Below, piece by piece: positions 26,297 to 34,724 of a stretch of 64,000 bases of DNA. Made by a program: the position numbers and the translations under genes. This DNA comes from Flavobacterium amniphilum (GTDB taxonomy: Bacteria > Bacteroidota > Bacteroidia > Flavobacteriales > Flavobacteriaceae): the NCBI RefSeq assembly GCF_023634845.1, contig NZ_JAMLJL010000004.1, positions 217,139-281,138 of the forward strand, read 5' to 3'. The first letter of the stretch is position 1. Each line of letters opens with the position of its first letter. Under the pieces are notes generated by a model. That model was not told where the DNA came from and searched no databases. It was given only the letters and a program-made list of their open reading frames with translations.

Positions 26297-28447
26297 TTAC
26301 TTCACCAATGTCATTTCGTCAACGATGTGTTTAGCTCCTGAGAAATTCTCGATTACCCATAACACATAACGGATATCCACATTGATTGTTCTTTGTAAGT
26401 TTTTGTCAAAGATAACGTCACCAGCCATAGCTTCGATGTTTCCGTCGAAAGCCAAACCAATTAACTCACCTTTACCGTTTAATACCGGAGAACCTGAGTT
26501 ACCACCTGTGATATCGTTATCAGTTAAGAAGTTAACGTGTAACGTTCCGTCTTTATCAGCGTAACGGCCGAAGTCTTTGTTTTGGTTCATTTCCAATACA
26601 CGTGCAGGCAAGTCGAATTCGGCATCACCTTTTTTGTATTTTTTCACCTGACCTGACAAAGTCGTATAGTTGTTAACTTTTGCATCATTGCGTTTGTCAG
26701 CAGGTAACGAACGAACTTTACCATACGTTAAACGTAGTGTCGAGTTAGCATCCGGATATTTGATCGAACCTATTTTAGATTCTCTCAAACCTTCAACCAA
26801 TTTGCGGAAAGCAGCTCCATAATCATTTTGTGCTTTAGCGATTGCATCAGACTTAGAAGCAAAGTGCGTTAACATATCGTTAGACAACACATATAAAGGA
26901 TCGCTTGCCAATAAAGCTTCACTTGGTAAATCAAGGAATGCTTTGATTCTTTCTTTAGAAGTAAGGATACTTAAATCGAATGCAGCGTTAACATATTTAG
27001 AGAAGTCACCGTTGTTTTCTTTTCCGATTTTTTCAACCATTGGAGCAATTGCATATCCAACAGATTTAGTTGAATACAATTTCAATTGTGCAGCCAATAA
27101 ATCTTTTTCAGCCGGGATATGTAATTCTTTGAACATTTCATCAGCCATTTCCAAGATAGCAGGAGCCATTTGCGCACGTTTAGCAGGATCTGCTTTAGCG
27201 TATGTTTCCAATTGCTTACCGATTGTTCTTCCAACCGCACCATAAGCAGTCGTTCTGAACAATTGGTTCATGTAGTTATCATGACGTGATTTCTCATTCG
27301 TCAATTTATAGAAGTTGTTGATTGTTGCAACAACATCTCCGTATTTAGCTTTATTTTCAGGTTTGTTAGCCCAAGCGTTGAATTTAGCTTCCTGAGCTGC
27401 TTTTGTTTTAGCCGTACCGAATTTAGACAAAGCATCGATCATACCCTGACGGTTTTTCCAGTAGTTAGCCGTTGAAGCAAATTTAGAAGCATAGATTAAG
27501 TTCAAAGCATCGCTTTGGTTCATGTATTTCTTCATGTTATCCATACCAACTTTTGCACCTTCAACCCAAGCAGGGTAAGCAAACTTCACGTTTTGCTCGA
27601 TACCGCCTGCAGGCATCCAACGGTTAGTACGTCCAGGATAACCTAAAATCATTGCGTAGTCATTTTCTTTAACACCACCCAAATTAACCGGTAAGTAATG
27701 TTTCGGTTTAAGAGGCACGTTGTTTTCAGAATATTCAGCCGGGTTACCGTTAGCATCGCCGTAGATACGGAACATTGAGAAATCGGCAGTGTGACGAGGC
27801 CATTCCCAGTTGTCAGTATCTCCACCGAATTTACCTAAACTTTCAGGAGGAGTACCAACTAAACGAACGTCTTTATAATCCTGATATACGAAGTAGTAGT
27901 ACTCATTACCTTGGAAGAAAGGACGAACGGAAACCACATATTTTCCGCCTTCGTTATTTTCTTTTTCGATTTTAGCGATTTCAGCATTGATCGCTTTTTC
28001 ACGCTCTGCTTCTGTCATTTTATCATTAACCACACCCAAGATACGCTTAGAACAATCGTCCATACGAACGAAGAAACGTACGAATAAACTTGAAGGCTTG
28101 ATTTCTTCTTTTCTTGAACCTGCCCAGAAACCGTTTTTCAGGTGATTTTTATCGGCAGTAGACAATTCGGCGATAGCGTCATATCCACAGTGGTGGTTTG
28201 TTAACACTAATCCGTCTTTTGAGATCAATTCGGCAGTACATCCACCGTTGAATTGTACGATAGCATCTTTTAAACTGTGGTTGTTGATGCTGTAGATTTC
28301 TTCAGCTGTTAACTGAAGACCCATTTTTTGCATATCCCTGTGGTTCAAACGTTCGATGAACATTAAAAACCACATACCCTCATCTGCCTTAACGCTTGCA
28401 GGAACAAGCATAATCGCCGTGATTAGGGATAAAAGTAATTTTTTCAT
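26297..28447 (-). CDS. S46-family dipeptidyl-peptidase (DPP7/DPP11 type)
   Basis: 716-residue secreted serine exopeptidase that releases dipeptides from oligopeptides, with a signal peptide of about 21 residues (VKA-DEG). The chymotrypsin-like core shows catalytic His85 in LTNHHCGYD and Ser651 in TGGNSGSP. The helical lid domain separates the two halves. The residue 18 positions after the catalytic Ser is Gly669. From memory, DPP11 enzymes have Arg here for acidic P1 residues, while DPP7 has Gly and prefers hydrophobic ones, so a DPP7-like specificity is expected. Likely periplasmic, feeding amino-acid catabolism. Codon use is very regular, suggesting high expression. Confidence 0.93.
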   Translation of the reverse strand: MKKLLLSLITAIMLVPASVKADEGMWFLMFIERLNHRDMQKMGLQLTAEEIYSINNHSLKDAIVQFNGGCTAELISKDGLVLTNHHCGYDAIAELSTADKNHLKNGFWAGSRKEEIKPSSLFVRFFVRMDDCSKRILGVVNDKMTEAEREKAINAEIAKIEKENNEGGKYVVSVRPFFQGNEYYYFVYQDYKDVRLVGTPPESLGKFGGDTDNWEWPRHTADFSMFRIYGDANGNPAEYSENNVPLKPKHYLPVNLGGVKENDYAMILGYPGRTNRWMPAGGIEQNVKFAYPAWVEGAKVGMDNMKKYMNQSDALNLIYASKFASTANYWKNRQGMIDALSKFGTAKTKAAQEAKFNAWANKPENKAKYGDVVATINNFYKLTNEKSRHDNYMNQLFRTTAYGAVGRTIGKQLETYAKADPAKRAQMAPAILEMADEMFKELHIPAEKDLLAAQLKLYSTKSVGYAIAPMVEKIGKENNGDFSKYVNAAFDLSILTSKERIKAFLDLPSEALLASDPLYVLSNDMLTHFASKSDAIAKAQNDYGAAFRKLVEGLRESKIGSIKYPDANSTLRLTYGKVRSLPADKRNDAKVNNYTTLSGQVKKYKKGDAEFDLPARVLEMNQNKDFGRYADKDGTLHVNFLTDNDITGGNSGSPVLNGKGELIGLAFDGNIEAMAGDVIFDKNLQRTINVDIRYVLWVIENFSGAKHIVDEMTLVK

Positions 28448-28607
28448 AATAAAATTTAGTTTTAGTGGCGCGAATATAGTCGATTTGCCCTTTTTTAGAA
28501 AATTTTGCTGTTCCTTTTACTCTTTTGTTAAGATAATTTTAACGTTTCAAACCTTCATCGGAAAACATTCAACCGTTTATGAAACAATACATTATATAAA
28601 TTTCATT

Positions 28608-28715
28608 ATGCACAACACTCAAGAACCATTATGGCAAGATGATTTAGTAAGAAAAGAGACTAGATCAACGAAAAATGTTTTACTTCTCAAACAAGATGAG
28701 CCGCACAAAGCCTAA
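28608..28715 (+). CDS. Possible 35-residue small protein
   Basis: Short frame beginning MHNTQEPLWQDDLVRKE and ending EPHKA. A -7-like TAAATTTC (28597-28604) lies 3 bp before the ATG, the same leaderless layout as rlmB. The last codons run into the first unit of the tandem array. No similarity recognised; it may be a decayed or spurious gene. Confidence 0.25.
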   Translation: MHNTQEPLWQDDLVRKETRSTKNVLLLKQDEPHKA

Positions 28716-29017
28716 CAAACATTACACAAGAAATAACTAACTCTACATAAGACCTAACAAACTTTGCACGAGGTTTAACTAACTCTACACAAGACCTAAC
28801 AAACATTACACAGAACTTAACAAACTCCGCATAAGACCTAACAAACATTACACGGAACTTAACAAACTCCTCATAAGACCTAACAAACTTTGCACGAAGC
28901 TTAACGTTAAACACACAAGGCCTAACGTAGATTAAACATACTTCAACGTTAAATGCACAAGCCCCAACGTATTTTACACAAAGGTCAACGTTAAACACAC
29001 AAGGCTCAACGTAACAC
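28703..29017. repeat. Array of fifteen degenerate 21-bp tandem repeats
   Basis: Units line up exactly every 21 bp. The approximate consensus is RCACAAGACCTAACAAACWT plus one base. In the first nine units two variants alternate (GACCTAACAAAC and AACTTAACAAAC), giving a 42-bp higher-order period. The last six carry AACGT in place of AACAA. There are no spacers. The 28448-29080 region between the S46 peptidase and the next gene otherwise holds only a doubtful small frame and a terminator. Confidence 0.85.
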
Positions 29018-29045
29018 GATATTGGGAAATACAGTTTACATCTAA

Positions 29046-29075
29046 CAAAAAAGCATCCGTTCCCGGATGCTTTTA
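29046..29075 (-). terminator. Terminator of the 313-residue secreted protein gene
   Basis: Eleven-bp stem AAAAGCATCCG / CGGATGCTTTT with a 4-nt loop, T-rich on the minus strand, just after the gene. Confidence 0.8.
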
Positions 29076-29080
29076 ATTTT

Positions 29081-30022
29081 TTACTTAGCGTTACAATACG
29101 TCATGTCACTGATGGCCAGACGCTGGCTCCCTGTAGAAGCCGGCACCGCCACATCATCAGACGGGAGGTAGTGCACTTCTTTTACCGTATCAGGCACATA
29201 GATATGTACTTCAACAGAAGAATATCCGTTAGGCAGATAGGCAATGTAGTAGCCTTTAGGGTGAAGTCCCCAGGTTCCTCTTTGAATTTCGGACGTTTCA
29301 GTATTCATTCCGGCCAGCATCGCCAGTTTTTCAATTTCCTGATAATTATAGGAAGAAGAAGAGTTAAAAAACTCCCTGATTTTATTTTCGGCCTCCATAA
29401 CCAAACGGACCGGTTTTGGCAATTCGGCGGTAGCATTATCCATTACATTTTGCGGCACGAAATCAAGTCCTTTATTGGTCAGATCCAGAATTTGCTCCTT
29501 GCTCAACAATTTGATTGCCGTTTCCTGAAGTTCAGTTGGCAGGTTTTTAAATTTAGTGTGCGCAATGATCGCCCATAACAGACATTGCACTTTCGTTTGT
29601 TCGATTTTAGGATTTTCTTTCCAGTTTTTGATGATCGCGATTACGATTTCCTCCTTTGGTCCTTTAACCGGAGCATACAGATAACCATCCCCTTTGCTTG
29701 GACCGTGTGTACCGGCTTTCAGGCAAAAACTTTTCGCTTTGAAGGAATAGAATCCCGGTTTTAGAAGAAACCCTTCGGCAGTAAACGTTTCCTTACACAA
29801 TTCCTTGTATTTCTTATCGTTCCCGAACGTTTCCGGTTTAGTGTTCTTTACATCACAGTCTTTGAAACTGGTAGTAATAGCCTGTTTAGTTAATAGTTTC
29901 GCTGCTTTATCCCCACCTAAATTCAGCGCTTTGTCTTTTGCCTTATCCTTAATCAGGTCAAGTAACTGCGCATTTGACATGAAGAAAGAAAAACAAAAAA
30001 CCAGAGTCAGTAGTTTTTTCAT
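29081..30022 (-). CDS. Secreted protein of unknown function
   Basis: 313 residues. Signal peptide KKLLTLVFCFSFFMSNAQ. The first mature part (LLDLIKDKAKDKALNLGGDKAAKLL) is amphipathic helix. A Cys-containing middle follows (DCDVKNTKPETFG, FCLKAGTHGPSKGDGYLYAPVKGPKEE), then a helical segment, and a C-terminal strand-rich part with WGLHPKGYYIAYLPNGYSSVEVHIYVPD. No family recognised. I chose the ATG at 30022 because it starts the signal peptide; the longer frame upstream has no signal. Monocistronic, with its own terminator. Confidence 0.7.
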   Translation of the reverse strand: MKKLLTLVFCFSFFMSNAQLLDLIKDKAKDKALNLGGDKAAKLLTKQAITTSFKDCDVKNTKPETFGNDKKYKELCKETFTAEGFLLKPGFYSFKAKSFCLKAGTHGPSKGDGYLYAPVKGPKEEIVIAIIKNWKENPKIEQTKVQCLLWAIIAHTKFKNLPTELQETAIKLLSKEQILDLTNKGLDFVPQNVMDNATAELPKPVRLVMEAENKIREFFNSSSSYNYQEIEKLAMLAGMNTETSEIQRGTWGLHPKGYYIAYLPNGYSSVEVHIYVPDTVKEVHYLPSDDVAVPASTGSQRLAISDMTYCNAK

Positions 30023-30123
30023 TTTTAATTTGTTTTTATTTGACTGGTAAAAGTACAACAAATCGAAACGCGGAAAAAGAATTCGGTAGGATTTGTCTTA
30101 AGAAAAACTCCTGATTATCAGCA

Positions 30124-30149
30124 TAAAAAAATCCCTCCGGAGAGGGATT
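30124..30149 (-). terminator. Terminator of obg
   Basis: AATCCCTCC / GGAGGGATT-type hairpin with seven T on the minus strand, immediately after the obg stop. Confidence 0.8.
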
Positions 30150-30151
30150 CA

Positions 30152-31159
30152 TTATGCTTCTGTATTTAACATCTGCCACAATTTGTCTTTCAGTTCTTGT
30201 AGTCCTTGTTGGGCTACTGATGAAATAAACATATACGGCATTCCTTTAAAATCTTTATCCAATTGTGCTTTCATCTCAGCTTTCAGTTCGTCGTCAAGCA
30301 TATCGCATTTTGAAATCACTACCAGACGGTCTTTATCCAACATTTCCGGATTATAACGTCTGAGCTCGTCCAATAAAATCTCATATTGTTCTTTGATATC
30401 ATCCGCATCGGCAGGAATCAGGAACAACAAAGTAGAGTTACGTTCGATATGACGGAGAAAGTAATGTCCGAGACCTTTACCTTCGGCCGCACCTTCGATG
30501 ATACCCGGGATATCTGCAATTACAAACGACTGGAAATCCCTGTAGGCTACAATTCCAAGATTAGGTTTTAATGTTGTAAACGGATAATCGGCAATTTTAG
30601 GTTTAGCGGAAGTCAGCACCGATAATAAAGTTGATTTACCCGCATTCGGGAATCCCACCAGACCGACATCGGCAAGGACTTTCAATTCCAGGATCACGTC
30701 GATTTCCTGACCCGGCATACCCGGTTGGGCATAACGTGGGGTTTGGTTAGTCGAGCTTCTGAAGTGCCAGTTACCCAGACCACCTTTACCACCTTTTACC
30801 AGAATTCTTTGTTCGCCGTGTTCAGTGATTTCAAACAAAATCTCATCTGTATCTTTATCCCTTACCACAGTTCCAAGCGGTACTTCGATGAATTTATCCT
30901 CACCGTCATGCCCGGTACTGCGTGAACTACCACCATCTCCTCCGTGACCTGCTTTAGCATGGCGAAGGAATTTAAGATGGAACAATGTCCATAAATTTTT
31001 ATTTCCCACAAGTGTAACGTGACCTCCACGGCCTCCGTCACCCCCGTCAGGGCCACCTTTTTCAATAAATTTCTCTCTGTGTAGATGCGAAGATCCCTTT
31101 CCTCCTTTACCGGAAGAAGCATAAATCTTTACGTAGTCTACGAAATTTCCTTCTGTCAT
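30152..31159 (-). CDS. obg: Obg/CgtA GTPase
   Basis: 335-residue ribosome-associated GTPase needed for large-subunit assembly and stress signalling. The glycine-rich Obg fold covers residues 1-158 ([22 protein letters not shown] and [12 protein letters not shown]). The G domain shows G1 GFPNAGKST, switch [11 protein letters not shown], and SKCD for guanine recognition. The variable C-terminal domain is short, as usual in Bacteroidota. It closes the minus-strand run with hpt, adk and the CorC-like gene. Confidence 0.95.
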   Translation of the reverse strand: MTEGNFVDYVKIYASSGKGGKGSSHLHREKFIEKGGPDGGDGGRGGHVTLVGNKNLWTLFHLKFLRHAKAGHGGDGGSSRSTGHDGEDKFIEVPLGTVVRDKDTDEILFEITEHGEQRILVKGGKGGLGNWHFRSSTNQTPRYAQPGMPGQEIDVILELKVLADVGLVGFPNAGKSTLLSVLTSAKPKIADYPFTTLKPNLGIVAYRDFQSFVIADIPGIIEGAAEGKGLGHYFLRHIERNSTLLFLIPADADDIKEQYEILLDELRRYNPEMLDKDRLVVISKCDMLDDELKAEMKAQLDKDFKGMPYMFISSVAQQGLQELKDKLWQMLNTEA

Positions 31160-31210
31160 TTTTTCTTTTCCTTTATTATAAACAGAAGATTAAAAATACC
31201 TGACTGCCAC

Positions 31211-31291
31211 TGGCAGTCCTCCTCTTAATCTCAAATCCTCTGTCATTTCCTCTCCTCCTTAACTATTTTTTTCAAGCAGTTAATTAACTGC
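31211..31291. repeat. Two palindromes between the corC-like and obg genes
   Basis: GACTGCCACTGGCAGTC (31211-31227) and GCAGTTAATTAACTGC (31276-31291) are both perfect inverted repeats and both are followed or preceded by ACTGCCACT. Between them on the minus strand lies an 18-codon frame (MTEDLRLRGGLPVAVRYF) after an unusually strong purine-rich AAGGAGGAGAGG. The 170-bp gap holds no other candidate. Confidence 0.5.
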
Positions 31292-31329
31292 CACTTTACA
31301 TCAAATTCTTTACTTTTCTTTAAGCCAGA

Positions 31330-32610
31330 TTAATTGGCATCTTTCAGCGAACGCACTAAAACCTTATCGATTTTGACACCGTCCATATCGATTACTTCCA
31401 GTTCCATTTTATTCCAGATCAGCTTCTCACCTACTTTTGGGATGTATGACAACTCGGTCATGATCAATCCGCTCACAGTAGTCACTTCATAATCGGTAAT
31501 CAGATCATCCATATCGAAATACGTAAGGAAATCATGCAACGAATAATGTCCGTCGACCAACCAAGTACCGTCTTCACGCGCAATCAGCTGGAACTCCTCT
31601 TCATAGAATTCGGCAGCATCACCCACTAAAGCTTCAAGGATATCATTTAATGTAATGATTCCCTGCAGGATTCCGTATTCATCGGTTACGAAAGCATAAT
31701 GCACTTTCGTCTTTTTGAAAATTTCAAGTGCCTTATAAGCTGAAGTATGTTCGATAAAATAAACAGGTTCCTTCACGATTGATTTTAAGTCCAAGCTTCC
31801 TTTTTCGAAACCTGAGAACAAATCTTTCAGCAATACAACACCAATAATATTATCCAAGTTATCTTCACAAACCGGGTAAACCGAATGCAGTTCATCGAGA
31901 ACCTTTTCTTTGGTTTCCTTCATGTCATCTTCCAGTGACAGATACACTACCGACATACGGTGCGTCATCAGGGAATTCACTTTACGGTCACCAATATGGA
32001 ATACACGCTCCACGATATCCTGTTCGATTTCCTGTACTTCACCACCTTCGGTACCTTCCTTAATGATGGCTTTGATTTCTTCCTCGGTCACTTTACCGTC
32101 GGCCGTAGGTTTAATCTTGAAAACATTCAGGATAAATTCGGTAGAAACTGTCAGCAACCAGATAAAAGGAGCCGCTACGATCGAAACCATTTTCATGGGA
32201 ACAGCCACAGCTTTTGCGATGGTTTCAGGATAATTCAATCCGATACGTTTCGGCAGTAATTCTCCCAATACCAATGAAAAGAAAGTTAGGATAACCACCA
32301 CGATACCAACCGACATACTTTGTGAATAGGGCTGTAAAGAAGTGAATCCGTCAAGGAAAAGTTTTACATCTTCGGTTACTTTCTCTCCGGAATAAATACC
32401 CGTAAGAATACCGATAAGTGTGATTCCTATTTGTACTGTTGAAAGGAACTTGTTTGGCGAATTTGCCAGATCCAAAGCTGTTTTTGCACTCGTGTTGCCT
32501 TTTTTGGCAGCGGTTTCTAACCGGTTCTTTCTTGCTGATATGAGTGCGATTTCTGACATGGAAAAAACTCCATTAAGTAAAATCAGCAAGAAAATTATGA
32601 CTATTTCCAA
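31330..32610 (-). CDS. HlyC/CorC-family transporter-like protein (DUF21-CBS-CorC domains)
   Basis: 426 residues. The N-terminal DUF21/CNNM membrane domain (about 1-180, opening IVIIFLLILLNGVFSMSEIAL) is followed by a CBS pair (about 205-320, MTHRMSVVYLSLEDD and EYGILQGIITLNDILEALVGD). The C-terminal CorC_HlyC domain (about 335-420) follows. Family members act in Mg2+ or Co2+ export or resistance; the old haemolysin name is misleading. The start codon is TTG: an in-frame stop lies three codons upstream and the N-terminus matches the family from this codon. Confidence 0.9.
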   Translation of the reverse strand: MEIVIIFLLILLNGVFSMSEIALISARKNRLETAAKKGNTSAKTALDLANSPNKFLSTVQIGITLIGILTGIYSGEKVTEDVKLFLDGFTSLQPYSQSMSVGIVVVILTFFSLVLGELLPKRIGLNYPETIAKAVAVPMKMVSIVAAPFIWLLTVSTEFILNVFKIKPTADGKVTEEEIKAIIKEGTEGGEVQEIEQDIVERVFHIGDRKVNSLMTHRMSVVYLSLEDDMKETKEKVLDELHSVYPVCEDNLDNIIGVVLLKDLFSGFEKGSLDLKSIVKEPVYFIEHTSAYKALEIFKKTKVHYAFVTDEYGILQGIITLNDILEALVGDAAEFYEEEFQLIAREDGTWLVDGHYSLHDFLTYFDMDDLITDYEVTTVSGLIMTELSYIPKVGEKLIWNKMELEVIDMDGVKIDKVLVRSLKDAN

Positions 32611-32642
32611 TTTTTGTTAATTTGATTATCGTTTGTACTAAT

Positions 32643-33215
32643 TTACAAATTTTCAATTACATTGCTCAATCGCTCCGTAATTTCTGCAATAGTACCTATT
32701 CCGTTTACAGCGTAAAACTTATCCTGATTTTTATAATAATCCATCAAAGGTGCTGTTTTTTCATTGTATTCCTGGTAGCGGTTTCTGATTTTTTCTTCAT
32801 CCTGGTCGTCTACTCTTCCTGACGTTTTTCCGCGTTCCAATAAACGTTTTACCAAAATTTCATCGTCAGCTTCCAATGCGATTGTCGCTGTGATTCCCTG
32901 ACCTTTTGAAGCCAGGAACTGATCCAGCGCATCGGCCTGTGTCAATGTTCTTGGGAAACCGTCGAACAAAAACCCTGCAGAGTGCGGATTTCTGTCTACT
33001 TCATCCTGTAACATACCGATGGTAATGCTGTCCGGCACCAAGTCACCTCTGTCGATGTACACTTTAGCCTCTAAGCCCAGTGCTGTATTATTTTTCATGT
33101 TGTAACGAAAAATATCACCGGTTGACAGGTGTGTTAAGTTATATTTTTCTTTTAAAAATTCTGCTTGTGTGCCTTTTCCTGCACCTGGTTTTCCGAAAAG
33201 AACAATATTGATCAT
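32643..33215 (-). CDS. adk: Adenylate kinase
   Basis: Converts ATP plus AMP to two ADP in the cytoplasm. It has 190 residues, the short-lid type: P-loop GKPGAGKGT (8-16), AMP-binding LSTGDIFRYN and LFDGFPRTLTQADAL, and a short lid after LERGKTSGRVDDQDEEKIRNR with no zinc cysteines. It sits 42 bp after hpt and 32 bp before the corC-like gene, so nucleotide salvage and interconversion are co-transcribed. Confidence 0.95.
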   Translation of the reverse strand: MINIVLFGKPGAGKGTQAEFLKEKYNLTHLSTGDIFRYNMKNNTALGLEAKVYIDRGDLVPDSITIGMLQDEVDRNPHSAGFLFDGFPRTLTQADALDQFLASKGQGITATIALEADDEILVKRLLERGKTSGRVDDQDEEKIRNRYQEYNEKTAPLMDYYKNQDKFYAVNGIGTIAEITERLSNVIENL

Positions 33216-33257
33216 TTTGGTTTTAAAAAGTTTATAGTTAAAGTTATGTTGTTTGTT

Positions 33258-33791
33258 TTATACTGATAATTGATATACATCTTTCAGGTTTCTTCCCAGA
33301 CCGTCATAATCCAATCCGAAACCTACAATGAATTTATTAGGGATTCTGATTCCCACATAATCCAGTTTGATATCCTTTTTGTATGCCTCCGGTTTTAAAA
33401 ACAAAGTTGCAATTTTAAAATGCTTCACGTTCTGGCTTTTGAAGATGTGTTTCAATTCTTCAATTGTATTTCCCGTATCGACGATATCTTCTACCACGAT
33501 TACGGTACGACCTTCCAGATTTTGGTTCAAACCGATTAACTGTTTTACTTCATTTGTTGTTTCTGTTCCTTCATAAGAAGCCATTTTCACAAACGAAACC
33601 TCACACGGACTGTTGTAATGCTTCATCAAATCAGAAAGCACCATAAATGCACCGTTCAAAACGCCAATAAAAACAGGAACATCATCCTGAAAATCGTCTT
33701 CAATTTGTTTTGCCATATTGGCCAAAGCAAAATCTATTTCCTGTGCCGAAATAAAAGGCTCGAAATACTTATCGTGTAATTTAACTTCCAT
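33258..33791 (-). CDS. hpt: Hypoxanthine phosphoribosyltransferase
   Basis: Purine salvage enzyme making IMP or GMP from hypoxanthine or guanine and PRPP. It has 177 residues, with the PRPP loop VIVVEDIVDTGNT and the base-binding YVGIRIPNKFIVGFGLDY region. The flexible-loop segment is SFVKMASYEGTE. It is the first gene of the hpt-adk run, with a -7 box 24 bp upstream. A divergent helical-repeat gene shares the upstream region. Confidence 0.94.
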   Translation of the reverse strand: MEVKLHDKYFEPFISAQEIDFALANMAKQIEDDFQDDVPVFIGVLNGAFMVLSDLMKHYNSPCEVSFVKMASYEGTETTNEVKQLIGLNQNLEGRTVIVVEDIVDTGNTIEELKHIFKSQNVKHFKIATLFLKPEAYKKDIKLDYVGIRIPNKFIVGFGLDYDGLGRNLKDVYQLSV

Positions 33792-33814
33792 AGTTGTGTT
33801 CAGAAATAAAAGGG

Positions 33815-33822
33815 CAAAGATA
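33815..33822 (-). promoter_or_regulatory. hpt promoter -7 box
   Basis: On the minus strand this reads TATCTTTG, an exact consensus match, 23 bp before the hpt ATG. Confidence 0.5.
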
Positions 33823-33837
33823 ATAAAAGAGTTGAGT

Positions 33838-34413
33838 ATGCAGAAATTAATTATTTTTGAAGCAATGAAATCAGACTTTTACATTCGAATTGAAAACTCA
33901 TCTGCCTACCGGAAAGACCGTGAGCAGAACCGGAACCTCGCTTTACGGAATCCCGACTACTTAAACGAAATTATTCGGATGTCACTTGATTTAGATGATA
34001 AAAACCACCACAAAGCGTATTGGATACTGGAATTAGTTTGCGAAAAGAAATTAAAAACATTTGTTCCTTTTATAGAATCGTTTCTGGAAACCATTCCAAG
34101 GTTAAAAAATGATTCGGCGATAAGACCCGCCTCAAAGATTTGTTTGTTCCTTACCAAAAGTAATCACCGCGCCAATGGTATTTCGTTATCGCAATTACAG
34201 GAGACACAAATTATTGAATCTTGTTTAGACTGGTTGATCCGGGATGAAAAAGTAGCAGCAAAAGCGTATTCCATAAAGACTTTATTCATACTCGGCAAAA
34301 AATACGACTGGATACACGATGAACTCAAAAACATCTTGCAACAGGATTATGCCCATCATACGGCGGCTTATAAAGCAGTGGCGCGTCATACTTTAAAAAA
34401 GATAAACAAATGA
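33838..34413 (+). CDS. Helical-repeat (HEAT-like) protein of unknown function
   Basis: 191 residues, cytoplasmic, almost entirely helical with paired-helix spacing like HEAT repeats (RNPDYLNEIIRMSLDLDDKNHHKAYWILELVCEK; DEKVAAKAYSIKTLFILGKKY; HHTAAYKAVARHTLKKI). Some databases label similar flavobacterial proteins as adenylosuccinate lyase, but no catalytic motif of that enzyme is visible, so I treat that label as wrong. The ATG at 33838 is used because longer frames run into hpt; an ATG at 33865 is also possible. Confidence 0.65.
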   Translation: MQKLIIFEAMKSDFYIRIENSSAYRKDREQNRNLALRNPDYLNEIIRMSLDLDDKNHHKAYWILELVCEKKLKTFVPFIESFLETIPRLKNDSAIRPASKICLFLTKSNHRANGISLSQLQETQIIESCLDWLIRDEKVAAKAYSIKTLFILGKKYDWIHDELKNILQQDYAHHTAAYKAVARHTLKKINK

Positions 34414-34453
34414 TTCAATTTTAACAAATCACGCTGAAAAACCGTAAATGGTT

Positions 34454-34482
34454 TTGATTTCTTTGAATTAATTTTACATTTC
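34454..34482 (+). promoter_or_regulatory. Promoter for a candidate small RNA
   Basis: TTG (34454-34456), an 18-bp spacer and TACATTTC (34475-34482, 7 of 8 consensus bases). Transcription would start near 34488, with no good open frame downstream before a strong terminator at 34613. Confidence 0.4.
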
Positions 34483-34487
34483 AAATA

Positions 34488-34641
34488 CCACATGAGACAG
34501 AATTCAGCTCTTTGATCAGGCGATTTTAGTTAAATGAAAATTTATCCAAAATATCTAAAGTAATCAGCAAAGACCAAAATTCTACCCCAAAAACACTCTA
34601 TATTTTTATTTGAAAGCCCTGATTTTTCAGGGCTTTTTTTT
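34488..34641 (+). ncRNA. Candidate 6S-like regulatory RNA upstream of purK
   Basis: About 150 nt between a promoter and a rho-independent terminator, with no credible reading frame. Nested complementary arms make one long imperfect hairpin. AGAATT (34499) pairs with AATTCT (34578), CTTTG (34510) with CAAAG (34568), GATTTT (34522) with AAAATATC (34548), and TAAAT (34531) with ATTTA (34540). A central bubble lies around 34515-34521 and 34556-34567. A long hairpin with a central bubble next to purine genes fits 6S RNA; the flavobacterial 6S class is recalled from memory. A cis leader of purK is less likely because of the terminator. Confidence 0.4.
34613..34641 (+). terminator. Strong terminator before purK
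   Basis: Ten-bp stem AAAGCCCTGA / TCAGGGCTTT with a 4-nt loop and eight T. It is 200 bp downstream of the helical-repeat gene and appears to end the candidate small RNA. Confidence 0.85.
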
Positions 34642-34694
34642 GGATTTATCTAAACTCTTCCCACAGACTTACTTCGGTGTTTTTCAAAAAATAT

Positions 34695-34702
34695 TATCTT
34701 TG
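34695..34702 (+). promoter_or_regulatory. purK promoter -7 box
   Basis: TATCTTTG, an exact consensus match, 22 bp before the purK ATG at 34725. Confidence 0.55.
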
Positions 34703-34724
34703 CACCACACACAACAACAACACG

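Noticed and set aside
28687..28998. Open frame of about 100 codons on the minus strand through the 21-bp repeats
   Set aside because: The repeat unit is a multiple of three, so an open frame arises automatically. There is no good start or promoter, and the protein would be only a low-complexity repeat.
28703..29017. CRISPR array
   Set aside because: Units are contiguous with no unique spacers, and no cas gene is present in the window.
33718..33837. Longer start of the helical-repeat gene
   Set aside because: It would overlap the 5' end of hpt on the other strand and cover the hpt -7 box.
33838..34413. Adenylosuccinate lyase label for the helical-repeat protein
   Set aside because: No lyase signature is present and the length is less than half of PurB.
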